A stretch of 64,000 nt of DNA from Bacteroidales bacterium (GTDB lineage: Bacteria > Bacteroidota > Bacteroidia > Bacteroidales > F082), in contig JAGBQJ010000035.1 of assembly GCA_017632935.1 (NCBI GenBank), positions 1-64,000 on the forward strand, given 5' to 3'. A program made the translations under genes and the position numbers. The notes below the pieces were generated by a model, which was not told where the DNA came from, ran no database searches, and saw only the letters and a list, made by a program, of their open reading frames with translations. Of the stretch, positions 53,641 through 62,276 are shown in pieces. How positions within the stretch are numbered: the stretch's first letter is position 1; each line of letters starts with the position of its first letter.

Positions 53641-55119
53641 ATGACGGAAAAGAAATACGACATATTCATCAGTTACCGACGAAAGGACACTGGCGACAAG
53701 GCCGAGCACCTGAAAGACCTGCTTGACAAGGCCGGCTTCGAAAACCGCGTCAGCTTCGACCGGGAGAACCTTACAGGTGTCTTTGATGTCGAATTGGCAC
53801 GTCGCATAGATCATTGCAAGGATTTTCTTCTTGTGGTAGGCAAAAACTCATTCAACTTCACTGACGAGGACTTTGAGCCCGAACAAGTGGAACTATACAA
53901 TTCTTTGGGCACTTGCTCTCTGTCAGAATTTGAGGATAAAATCAGAAAAATGGGGCCAAACGCTCCCATCGATTTTGTGCGCATTGAGATTGCCCGAGCC
54001 TTGAATCGCAAGGACTTAAACATCATCCCTGTCGCTCCCGAAAGTGTCAATGGCTTTAGCTTCAGCGCCATTAATTTCCCGGACGACATCGCTAATGTCA
54101 AGTACCACGAGGCGGTATTCTTCAGCGACAATCCTGATGCCCTGTTCAAAGATGTCATCCCGAAAATCATGCCAAGGCTCAAGTCAAAGCCAAGCAGTCG
54201 TTTCAAGAAAATCGTCATGCCTTTGGTTGCCGTTGTCTTGATTGGCTTGGTCGGATGGGGCTCAAGCCTTATCATCAAAAACAGAGTGGCTAAAGCCAAG
54301 GAAGAGTTGGCAGCCCGATGCGAAACCGCCATCAAGGAGAAAGGTATTGACGAGATTTGCCGACAACATCTCAAATGGTATCCTGACATCAGCGGCAAAC
54401 AACTTCAAGCTGTAACCTCGATTTTGGAAAGCATGGAGAAGGTTGAAGGCGGCACTTTCATGCAAGGCGCAATGCGAAACGAAGACGGCACTTACGACAG
54501 TTATTGGGTTTGTCCCGATTCGCTTGAAGTTCCTGCGTTTGAGCAAACCGTCGGAGATTTCTTCATCGGGAAATATGAAGTCTCCATTGAAGAATGGTAC
54601 GACATTATGGGACAAAAGTTCGACAAAGCCAATGCTACAATGCCCATGTCGAATGTCAGTTTTGAGGATTGCATGAAATTCGTTGATTCAATATCCAATC
54701 TCACAGGACTGAATTTCAAGTTGCCCACAGAAGCCGAATGGGAATATGCCGCGAGAGGAGGCAACAAGCCTGACAACACATTTCTCGCCGGCAGCAATGA
54801 CCCTAATATCGTGGCATGGTATACTGAAAATTCAGGCAATCGCCCCCATGTTCGAAACGACGAAGATGGCGGTCTATATTGCAACGGCCTTAACCTTTAT
54901 GACATGAGCGGCAATGTGTGCGAATGGTGCGACACTCCGTTTAGTCCCTACAAAGCAGACATTCCCAATCCCGACAAGGAAGCCATGACTATTCGGGGAG
55001 GCAGTTACCTTTCCGAGCCTTACGAGTTGGCTGTTTTCCACCGCGAGCCTATGAACTGCAATGCCCACGCCGCCAATGTTGGACTACGTCTTATCATAAA
55101 AAGAGACAAAAAACCATGA
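53641..55119 (+). CDS. TIR-TM-FGE-sulfatase-domain protein
   Basis: Residues 5-130 form a TIR domain (YDIFISYRRKDTGDKAEHL, DFVRIEIARALNRKD with Glu116 as candidate catalytic residue). Basic residues precede a membrane helix at 191-212. Residues about 268-490 are an FGE-sulfatase-type domain (VEGGTFMQGA, FFIGKYEVSIEEWYDIMG, LPTEAEWEYAARGG, MSGNVCEWCDTPF, IRGGSYLSEPYE). The cysteine pair that active formylglycine-generating enzymes carry after RGGSYL is absent, so the domain is likely a ligand binder in the periplasm. It shares this domain with the caspase protein at 55802 and overlaps the next gene by ATGA. Confidence 0.9.
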   Translation: MTEKKYDIFISYRRKDTGDKAEHLKDLLDKAGFENRVSFDRENLTGVFDVELARRIDHCKDFLLVVGKNSFNFTDEDFEPEQVELYNSLGTCSLSEFEDKIRKMGPNAPIDFVRIEIARALNRKDLNIIPVAPESVNGFSFSAINFPDDIANVKYHEAVFFSDNPDALFKDVIPKIMPRLKSKPSSRFKKIVMPLVAVVLIGLVGWGSSLIIKNRVAKAKEELAARCETAIKEKGIDEICRQHLKWYPDISGKQLQAVTSILESMEKVEGGTFMQGAMRNEDGTYDSYWVCPDSLEVPAFEQTVGDFFIGKYEVSIEEWYDIMGQKFDKANATMPMSNVSFEDCMKFVDSISNLTGLNFKLPTEAEWEYAARGGNKPDNTFLAGSNDPNIVAWYTENSGNRPHVRNDEDGGLYCNGLNLYDMSGNVCEWCDTPFSPYKADIPNPDKEAMTIRGGSYLSEPYELAVFHREPMNCNAHAANVGLRLIIKRDKKP

Positions 55120-55772
55120 AGATGAAAAAGATAATCCTTACCACAATTTGTCTTGCATTATTGAGCTTTGGTTTGAATGCTCAAGGACTCTCCCCCGAAG
55201 TGCAAAATGCCTACGATGCCTGCCGGCAATTACAAGCCGCTATTGGTTCAGGTAGCACTCCGACACTTCGCGCAGCCAACCAAAACCTCAAAGATTGCAA
55301 AACCACCTATTTCAGTTCATTGGAAGTTGAGGACGAAGATCTCCAGCCTTCTTTCAATGGGCATTTTTTGTTCGACTATGAGTTTGTTGACAGTCTTATC
55401 GTCAACAGGCAAGTCTACCAGTTTGCCCAACGTTACGCCGAGCGTTGCGCCGAGCGGAGCATTTCATCATCTTCCGGCAAGGTGTGCACAAAGACATGCA
55501 TGGTAGGTAGTAAATCAAGCACAAAGATGACATACGTTTCACGCGGGCACCAGGAATTGGCCTTCGTGACCGAGCCAGGTGGACTGATTACCGTCCGCAT
55601 CCACGACCTAAAACACAACAAGTGGTACAACGACAATACCATGGAGAACGAAGGCATGACCTCACGTATCCGTGTTTTCGACCTGCCTACAAGCGAAATA
55701 GCCACCATCGAAGTGGAAGTTGCAAATAAATCCGAAAAGGATGTGAGCTTTGTAGTGATTTGTAATGACTGA
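55116..55772 (+). CDS. Small exported partner of the TIR protein (copy 2)
   Basis: The 218-residue protein has a signal peptide (cleaved after GLNA), an N-terminal helical part with several cysteines and a beta-rich end (HQELAFVTEPGGLITVRIHD, SEIATIEVEVANKSEKDVSFVVI). In layout and C-terminal pattern it looks like a distant relative of the protein at 48450-49073. Its ATG overlaps the stop of the TIR-FGE gene by 4 bases. Its function is unknown; the repeated coupling to TIR genes suggests a dedicated partner. Confidence 0.68.
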   Translation: MKMKKIILTTICLALLSFGLNAQGLSPEVQNAYDACRQLQAAIGSGSTPTLRAANQNLKDCKTTYFSSLEVEDEDLQPSFNGHFLFDYEFVDSLIVNRQVYQFAQRYAERCAERSISSSSGKVCTKTCMVGSKSSTKMTYVSRGHQELAFVTEPGGLITVRIHDLKHNKWYNDNTMENEGMTSRIRVFDLPTSEIATIEVEVANKSEKDVSFVVICND

Positions 55773-55801
55773 AATAATAAAACGTTTTAAATAATAACGA
55801 T

Positions 55802-57361
55802 ATGAAAAAACAACTTACTATTCTCATCCTCTTGATCACTAGTGTTATAGCGAGTTATGGACAGACAGAGAAACGCCTTGCTCTTGTGGTGGGCAACTCA
55901 AAATACATTGGCAAAGGCAACTCTTTGAGAAATCCTGTTAACGATGCCATCGATGTTGCAATAAAGTTAAAGGCTTTAGGCTTCGATGTGGACACCCTTC
56001 TGAATGCCAGCCTGCTCGATATGGATGATGCTATTGACGACTTTGGGCGCAAGGCTAAGGATTATGATATCGCCTTATTCTATTATTCTGGACATGGATT
56101 GCAATCGAAAGGTAGCAATTACATGGTTCCCGTGGATGCCGAGATGAAATCTGAAGCCGAAGTTAAATATAAATGCACGCCTGTAAATATGCTATTGGAT
56201 AAATTAGATGAGTCTGGGTGTCCGATGAAACTCATCGTTTTGGATGCTTGCAGAAACAATCCTTTTGAACGCAGTTGGCATAAAAGTACTGGCGTAAAAG
56301 GTCTGTCGTTAATGGACGCGCCGAAGGGAACACTGATTTCATATGCGACTAGCCCAGGTTGCACAGCCGAAGATGGTACAGGGTGCAACAGTCCCTACAC
56401 AAAGGCATTCCTCGACGCATTGGACATCCCTAACCTTCAATTGCTGAGCTTTTTCAATGAAGTGGGTACACTAGTACAAAACATCACTCAAGAGGAACAA
56501 ATCCCGTGGATGACCAGTAGTGCTTTGAAGGGTAGCTTTTGCTTTAAACATCAACCAACCATCGCACAAAAACAAGAATCTTTCTTAACAGAAATGGATG
56601 ACAAGCCCTGTTCGCTTTCTTTCACTGTAAATGGAGTTTCGTTTGTGATGAAACGAGTAGAAGGCGGAACTTTTTGGATGGGGGCACAAAGAGACAATCC
56701 TGTAGCACAGAATTATGACGAACATGCCCTTGAGAATGAAAAACCTGTTCATAGTGTTACCCTTAATAACTATTACATAGGAGAGACAGAAGTAACTCAA
56801 GCACTTTGGAAAGCGGTTATGAAAGATCTTCCACCTTTAGATAAAATTTATAAAAACGCTTTTGATAAATCTGTTTATGAAAACGATAGCCTTCCTGTTG
56901 AATATGTCAGCTGGAACGATTGCCAAAGGTTTATTGAAAAAATAAACTATATTACAGGAAAAACATTCCGACTCCCAACTGAAGAGGAATGGGAATTTGC
57001 AGCAAAAGGAGGTAACCTTGGCAAAGGATATAAATATCCAGGAAGCAACAACCTCGACTCTGTAGCCCAATACCGTAGTGATTGGTTTACAAAACATCCT
57101 CAATATCGTCCATGCATAGTTTATGTAAAGGCAAGAAAGCCAAACGAACTCGGAATATATGATATGATGGGAAATGTAGCTGAATGGTGTAACGATAAAT
57201 ATAAGGAATTTTATGGCATTTCAAAAGAAAGTAATAGTTATTGCGTACGTGGAGGACATGCATTCGATTTAGAATATAGATGTAGAATTTCGTCAAGAGG
57301 AAATTGTAAAAAGAATAGGAAGTACAAAGCTTTAGGTTTTCGCCTTGCCCTTTCAGAATAA
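55802..57361 (+). CDS. Exported caspase-like (C14) protease with FGE-sulfatase domain
   Basis: The 519-residue protein has a signal peptide (cleaved after SYG), a caspase domain at about 22-250 with His98 (YYSGHGLQ) and Cys150 (VLDACRNNP), both catalytic residues in place, and an FGE-sulfatase-type domain at about 280-519 (VEGGTFWMGA, YYIGETEVTQALWKAV, LPTEEEWEFAAKGG, MMGNVAEWCND). As in the TIR-FGE protein, the cysteines of real formylglycine-generating enzymes are not at the expected place after VRGGHAF, so ligand binding is more likely than catalysis. The second half is visibly AT-rich compared with most neighbours, which may point to separate origin. Confidence 0.9.
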   Translation: MKKQLTILILLITSVIASYGQTEKRLALVVGNSKYIGKGNSLRNPVNDAIDVAIKLKALGFDVDTLLNASLLDMDDAIDDFGRKAKDYDIALFYYSGHGLQSKGSNYMVPVDAEMKSEAEVKYKCTPVNMLLDKLDESGCPMKLIVLDACRNNPFERSWHKSTGVKGLSLMDAPKGTLISYATSPGCTAEDGTGCNSPYTKAFLDALDIPNLQLLSFFNEVGTLVQNITQEEQIPWMTSSALKGSFCFKHQPTIAQKQESFLTEMDDKPCSLSFTVNGVSFVMKRVEGGTFWMGAQRDNPVAQNYDEHALENEKPVHSVTLNNYYIGETEVTQALWKAVMKDLPPLDKIYKNAFDKSVYENDSLPVEYVSWNDCQRFIEKINYITGKTFRLPTEEEWEFAAKGGNLGKGYKYPGSNNLDSVAQYRSDWFTKHPQYRPCIVYVKARKPNELGIYDMMGNVAEWCNDKYKEFYGISKESNSYCVRGGHAFDLEYRCRISSRGNCKKNRKYKALGFRLALSE

Positions 57362-57437
57362 GCTAAATAAAGTTAGAATAATTATTTAAGTATTTGAAAA
57401 TCGTTACCAAATATAAGAACAAACAAATAACAAAAGT

Positions 57438-60400
57438 ATGACAAAACGACTCACCATAATTCTCTTAATGGCCTTTATCGTCATCACGAGCTATAGCCAA
57501 TCCAAACATGAAATCGACAGCATATATGAGCTTGGTCGCAACGTGAACCATGAACTCTCAACTGCAAAGGCCCGAAATTACTGCCAGCAAGCCATGGATG
57601 CCTACGAGAAACTCTATGGCAAGGCAAGTGATGACTACATCAATGCGCTCAACGCATATGCTGCATCCTATGGAGACGAGAAAAACTTCAAAAAGGCTGC
57701 CGAACTAGAACAACAAGTGCTGGAATTATGCGAAAAGTTGGGACACAAACACCCGAGAATCGGTCTCTTCTACGAGAACATGGGCTATTATTCTTATATG
57801 GCCAACGACTACAAAAATGGCTCTAAATACTGGGAACTCGCCCTGCCTTTCGAGGAAAAATACTCCAAGAAATACGAGGTCATGCTGCAAGGGCTCGGCG
57901 TGATGTTCGAGGCATTGGAAGACTATGACGGTCTGTCACGCATCATGGCGTTGATGGAAGACCATAACCAACACGAACTATCGCTGCCATGCGAAGAATT
58001 GGAATGCACGATGGAGCGCGCTGAATATTATGTAGCAGTGGGCGACAACACCAACGCCAAGGAATGGTATCTGAAGGCTGTTGCTATCGTCCAAGACAAT
58101 GAGAAAAAAATCACCGTTTATGAAGCCTATAGTCAGTTTATCGCCATGACCATGAAAGACTTTACTTCAGGAGCAGAGTATCAATTAGCGGCAGCCAACT
58201 TGCGCAAAACACTGAAAGGAGAAGACGATGGTTATTTCAATTCTTTGAACAAAGCAGGTATCTATTCTTATCTCGGCAAGCAATTCCAGCAAGCCGTTGA
58301 TTGTTACTTGCCCATCATTGCCCACTACCAAAAATCGAACACATCGGCAGCTAAAAGCAACGTGGCCAAATGCCAGAAAAACCTTGGCAACGCATACGTT
58401 GGAGTGAGAGACTACCCGAAAGCAAAGGAATGTTTCAAACAATCCATGGCCTATTACGAGAAGCACGACAAGAAAAGCGATGAATATCCCCAAGCCATTG
58501 CCCGATTGGCCTCTGCTGAGAAGTTTAACAAAGACTACGAAGATGCCATCGAACACTACAAGCAAGCCATGAAAATCTTTGAGGAGCGCAACATGATGCA
58601 GGACTATTCCAATGCCGCCAGTTCTTTGAAGCTTTGCTACATCTATACTGGGAAAGATGAAGAAGTAGACACTAAGGAAGATGCCGTAAAAGCTGAATTG
58701 TACAAGCAAATAGATGAATCCATCAAAGAGTTGAAAGGCCTCCTACAATTAAAAGACTACCTCGGCCAATTAGGCTACGCTCAAACGTTGGGAACCATTG
58801 CGGGCAGTTATGCTCAGAAAGAAGATTACGCCAACGCTATAGAATACTACAAGTTCTACATGCCCGCCATCCGTGATGGCATTCGCAGCGAGTTCCAATT
58901 GCAAAGTGAGGCCGAGCGTATGGCAACATGGAAAGAAGAGGCCACAAACATTCAAAGCCTGAAAGAATTGCTTGTAACGATTCCCGAAGGCAACCCACAA
59001 TGGACAGACGACATGGCCGCTTTAGCTTATGATGCCGCACTCCTTTCGAAAGGTATCTTGCTCAACTCATCCATTGAGTTTGAGAAGGTGTTGGCCGAAC
59101 AAGGCAACGATAATCTTAATGGTATCTATGAACAAACCAAGGCCAACCTTGCCCAGATTGAATACCTGCGGGAACATGCCGTCAGCGATGCCGACCTTGA
59201 AAACCTACTCCGTCTCTCTGAAGAAAACAAATCCCTCCAACTACAGCTTTACAGAGGTTGCCAGGAGCTTGCAGATTTCACCGACTACATTTCCTACGAT
59301 TGGAAAGCGGTTCAACAAGTGCTGCAACCCACTGATGTCGCGATTGAGTTTGTCAGCGTCAACCCTGTGGTTAGCAATGCCGACGACATCATGGTTGCGT
59401 TAGTGCTTACCAAAGACATGAAAACCCCTGTAGCCATCCCCGTATGGAACAACGAAAACCTAATGAAATGCGACGAAACCGAAACCTACCAGCAAATACA
59501 AGGCGACATCATCTCCCATGTCATCAACCAGAATTGCGACATCAATTATCTTAAAGCTTTGCTTTCAAGTCCCGAATTACAGAAATCGCCTTACAAAAGC
59601 GAAATATCATTGTATCTGCAATGCATGATTACAGAGAAAGAAGCAAATGCGGATTATCTCCCGATGCCTATGATAGGTCTGATGAAATACAACAAATTAC
59701 TAGACAACAATACTTTGTACGAATCTTCTGATGCAGGAACGCTCATTTGGAGTCCTTTGAAACAATACCTTGACGGCAAACAACGCATTCTCTTCTCCGC
59801 CGACGGATGTTTCAACCACATCGGAATCGAATATCTGAAATACAACGACAAGCCATTATCTGAGCAGTACGAGGTATATCGTCTTTCTTCAACCAAGGAA
59901 TTATGCTACCATCATCAAAAGCCGACGATGGAGAAGATAGCCTTGTTTGGGGGTATCAACTACAACCGCGAATCTACAATGTCGGAAACGACAGAAACGG
60001 ATCTTCTTGCCATGCGCGAGAAAAACGGCATTTTTGGAAGCCTCCCTGCCACCAAAAGAGAAGTGAATGATATTGAGGCAGTCATGAAGAACAACCCATC
60101 GATGACTGTTACCAAACTGACCGACACTGAAGCCAGTCAAGCGGCATTCCTTGGTCTTGACGGAACAAAAGTCAATCTCATCCACATCGCCACACATGGC
60201 GTTTACACTGAAACCACGAGGGCAACCGATAACGAGTCCATGGACAACAGCATTCTGGCTTTTGCCGGAGCTAATTTGTTTGAAGACACCCACAACGGTA
60301 TAGTGAGTGCCTCTGACATAGCCAAGATGAATCTGCGCCATTGCGACCTTGCCGTGCTTTCAGCCTGCGAGACAAGTCTCGGCAAGCTCGGCGACGATGG

Positions 60401-60635
60401 CGTGTTCGGCCTCCAACGCGGTTTCAAAAACGCTGGAGTGCATACTTTAATGATGAGCACTAAGAAAGTTTACGACAACACCACTGCCGACCTGATGGTC
60501 AACTTTTATCGTCATCTCACAAAAGGTCTCAGCAAACGCGAAGCTTTAGTCAAAGCGCAACAGGAAGTGCGCGATAGTGGATATAAAGATGCAAAATATT
60601 GGGCGACATTCATTTTGCTTGATGCAATAGAATAA
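57438..60635 (+). CDS. Exported TPR-CHAT protease (copy 2)
   Basis: The 1065-residue protein has a signal peptide (cleaved after SYS), about ten TPR-like helical repeats at about 30-480 (YENMGYYSYMANDYKNGSKY, KNLGNAYVGVRDYPKAKECF), a longer helical stretch and a C-terminal CHAT domain with His920 (IHIATHGVY) and Cys977 (VLSACETSLG), so the catalytic dyad is intact. It shares the CHAT domain with the gene at 50217 but has a longer repeat region. It ends the cluster at a hairpin shared with the convergent LOG gene. Its start lies 76 bases after the caspase gene, the largest gap in the cluster. Confidence 0.9.
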   Translation: MTKRLTIILLMAFIVITSYSQSKHEIDSIYELGRNVNHELSTAKARNYCQQAMDAYEKLYGKASDDYINALNAYAASYGDEKNFKKAAELEQQVLELCEKLGHKHPRIGLFYENMGYYSYMANDYKNGSKYWELALPFEEKYSKKYEVMLQGLGVMFEALEDYDGLSRIMALMEDHNQHELSLPCEELECTMERAEYYVAVGDNTNAKEWYLKAVAIVQDNEKKITVYEAYSQFIAMTMKDFTSGAEYQLAAANLRKTLKGEDDGYFNSLNKAGIYSYLGKQFQQAVDCYLPIIAHYQKSNTSAAKSNVAKCQKNLGNAYVGVRDYPKAKECFKQSMAYYEKHDKKSDEYPQAIARLASAEKFNKDYEDAIEHYKQAMKIFEERNMMQDYSNAASSLKLCYIYTGKDEEVDTKEDAVKAELYKQIDESIKELKGLLQLKDYLGQLGYAQTLGTIAGSYAQKEDYANAIEYYKFYMPAIRDGIRSEFQLQSEAERMATWKEEATNIQSLKELLVTIPEGNPQWTDDMAALAYDAALLSKGILLNSSIEFEKVLAEQGNDNLNGIYEQTKANLAQIEYLREHAVSDADLENLLRLSEENKSLQLQLYRGCQELADFTDYISYDWKAVQQVLQPTDVAIEFVSVNPVVSNADDIMVALVLTKDMKTPVAIPVWNNENLMKCDETETYQQIQGDIISHVINQNCDINYLKALLSSPELQKSPYKSEISLYLQCMITEKEANADYLPMPMIGLMKYNKLLDNNTLYESSDAGTLIWSPLKQYLDGKQRILFSADGCFNHIGIEYLKYNDKPLSEQYEVYRLSSTKELCYHHQKPTMEKIALFGGINYNRESTMSETTETDLLAMREKNGIFGSLPATKREVNDIEAVMKNNPSMTVTKLTDTEASQAAFLGLDGTKVNLIHIATHGVYTETTRATDNESMDNSILAFAGANLFEDTHNGIVSASDIAKMNLRHCDLAVLSACETSLGKLGDDGVFGLQRGFKNAGVHTLMMSTKKVYDNTTADLMVNFYRHLTKGLSKREALVKAQQEVRDSGYKDAKYWATFILLDAIE

Positions 60636-60662
60636 GGAGGGGATTATCATCTTCCCTCCTTA
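60633..60662. terminator. Hairpin between convergent CHAT and LOG genes
   Basis: TAAGGAGGG and CCCTCCTTA form a 9-bp perfect stem with a 12-base loop overlapping both stop codons. There is no long T-tract, so termination efficiency is uncertain. Confidence 0.55.
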
Positions 60663-61639
60663 AACCTCACAATCGCCTCAACAATCTCGTCATTGTCGTC
60701 GGAGATGGTGAGCAGCATGTTCTTGAAGATGCCGCGGTCGCTGAGGTCTTTCAGCAACGAATAGGCAGGCATATAGTTGGTGTAATAATCCTTGCCCATG
60801 AAGATCATCGGGCTGGCATAACCCACACTCTCGTAGTGGTTTTGGCCCGCATCCTGGAAGATTTCCTGCATAGTGCCTGCGCTGCCGGGCGTGTAGATGA
60901 TACCGCCCTTGGCGATGGTGACGATACCGTCCTCACGCACGCTGTTGTCGAAATACTTGGCAATGTCGGTGGCGAAAGGCGCCGTCGGCTCGTGACCATA
61001 ATACCACGTCGGGATGGCCAAGCTGCGGTAGTCTGTCTTCAAAGGGAAGCGTTCCATCACTTCAAAAGAACGGCGCAACCAACCCTCGTCCTTGAAAGTC
61101 GGCGAAGACATAAGCATGTCGACGGCCTCGTTGGTCTCGGCCTCGCTCCTACCCGCCATCCATGCCCCAAGATGCGTGGCTTCCATGGCACCAGGACCGC
61201 CTCCCGTCACCATCAGCCTGCCCATCTCCGTGAGTTTCTTGCTCAGGAAGACGATTTGGCGATAGCCAGGGTCATCGCGGCGCTTGGCATGTCCACCCAT
61301 CACACCGATGACATCCTTCTCGTCGTACTGCTCCAGCATGGTATACAACGCATGGGTGATGAAATGGTCGTGCAAGGCACGCGCCAAGGTTTCATCGAGC
61401 TCATGGTCATATTTGCCTTGAGCGATATAATGTCGATAGACCTTGGTGTCGTAACAGGTCTCGAAGGTCGACTCATCATGATAGTCGTAACCTTTATACA
61501 ATATCTTGCTGTTGTATAACCCTTTGGGATAAGTCGAGAAAGGCTTGTCCAAATTCGACACGAACGCGCCCAATTCTTCGGCGGTCATCTCTCGCATCAT
61601 GCTCTCACTAATGCTTTGTTTTTCTTCTTTTGAAATCAT
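60647..61639 (-). CDS. LOG-family Rossmann-fold protein
   Basis: The 330-residue protein from MISKEEKQSIS shows the LOG/lysine-decarboxylase-like core: MVTGGGPGAMEATHLGAWM and the PGSAGTMQEIFQD version of the PGGXGTXXE motif. Such proteins release cytokinin-like bases from nucleotide monophosphates or bind nucleotides; the long N-terminal part belongs to a Bacteroidetes type. It is cytoplasmic. The ATG at 61639 overlaps the stop of the DUF456 gene by 4 bases, so the two form an operon. A nucleotide-linked role in the neighbouring conflict cluster is possible but it is convergent and likely separate. Confidence 0.82.
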   Translation of the reverse strand: MISKEEKQSISESMMREMTAEELGAFVSNLDKPFSTYPKGLYNSKILYKGYDYHDESTFETCYDTKVYRHYIAQGKYDHELDETLARALHDHFITHALYTMLEQYDEKDVIGVMGGHAKRRDDPGYRQIVFLSKKLTEMGRLMVTGGGPGAMEATHLGAWMAGRSEAETNEAVDMLMSSPTFKDEGWLRRSFEVMERFPLKTDYRSLAIPTWYYGHEPTAPFATDIAKYFDNSVREDGIVTIAKGGIIYTPGSAGTMQEIFQDAGQNHYESVGYASPMIFMGKDYYTNYMPAYSLLKDLSDRGIFKNMLLTISDDNDEIVEAIVRFKEGR

Positions 61640-62139
61640 ACCAGTAAACCGATTAAGTCCTTGACAATGAACACTAAACAAACGAATGCGTAAACCAGTT
61701 TCAGCAGCGTACCCACCAAAAATCCGACAAATGAGCCGAAAGCTGCTCGCCAAGCTTCCCTATTGGGAGTCTTAGCAATTCTCTCGCCAATATAGGCACC
61801 AAAAAACGGTCCCGCGAGAATGGCGATGAAGGCAAAATTATAAAACAAAGTGAGCGTCAGTCCCACCAAAAGACCAATGGTGCTGCCCCACATTCCTGCC
61901 TTGGAGCCGCCAAATTTCTTCGTTCCCCAAATAGGCACCACATAGTCCAAGGCAAAAATCACCGCAGCGATGACGCCCATGACGACAAGAAAAGTGACAG
62001 AATGCTCAACTCCTTGGACAAACGCCACAGCCAACAGGCTCAGATAGCTGAAAGGCGGTCCAGCGATGCCAGGCACAATGGCTCCGACGATGCCGACAAT
62101 GGCCAGACAGATGGCCGCTGCAATCAAAACAACATTCAT
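61636..62139 (-). CDS. DUF456 membrane protein
   Basis: The 167-residue protein from MNVVLIAAAICLAIVGIVGA has four to five hydrophobic segments and the DUF456 pattern GIVGAIVPGIAGPPFSYLSLL followed by GTKKFGGSKAGMWGSTIGLLVGL and GPFFGAYIGERIA. Its function is unknown. The frame beginning 24 codons upstream is rejected since that part is not conserved membrane sequence. It is upstream of and coupled to the LOG gene by a 4-base overlap. Confidence 0.85.
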   Translation of the reverse strand: MNVVLIAAAICLAIVGIVGAIVPGIAGPPFSYLSLLAVAFVQGVEHSVTFLVVMGVIAAVIFALDYVVPIWGTKKFGGSKAGMWGSTIGLLVGLTLTLFYNFAFIAILAGPFFGAYIGERIAKTPNREAWRAAFGSFVGFLVGTLLKLVYAFVCLVFIVKDLIGLLV

Positions 62140-62225
62140 TTCATTGTGTTTTAGATGGCGAAAATACGCAAAAATTTGTGAATAAGCCCCTTTTATAAAC
62201 CAAAACTGCATTTTTGCACAAATAT

Positions 62226-62256
62226 TTTGTTTTTTGGGAAATCAGCCTTACATTTG
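62226..62256 (+). promoter_or_regulatory. Full sigma-ABfr promoter TTTG-N19-TACATTTG
   Basis: TTTG at 62226-62229 and TACATTTG at 62249-62256 are separated by exactly 19 bases, the consensus spacing; the ATG of the barrel gene is 20 bases further on (62277). This is the best promoter of the window. Confidence 0.75.
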
Positions 62257-62276
62257 CCGCATAAAACCACAATGGC

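Noticed and set aside
37752..60635. Prophage or integrative element as origin of the large cluster
   Set aside because: No integrase, transposase, structural phage genes or direct repeats at the ends were seen; the tRNA-Leu pair at 35.6 kb lies 2 kb outside and shows no split copy at the other side.
60647..61639. LOG-family gene as a member of the conflict locus
   Set aside because: It is convergent, shares an operon with DUF456 and fits an ordinary Bacteroidetes housekeeping type; nucleotide-binding alone is not enough.
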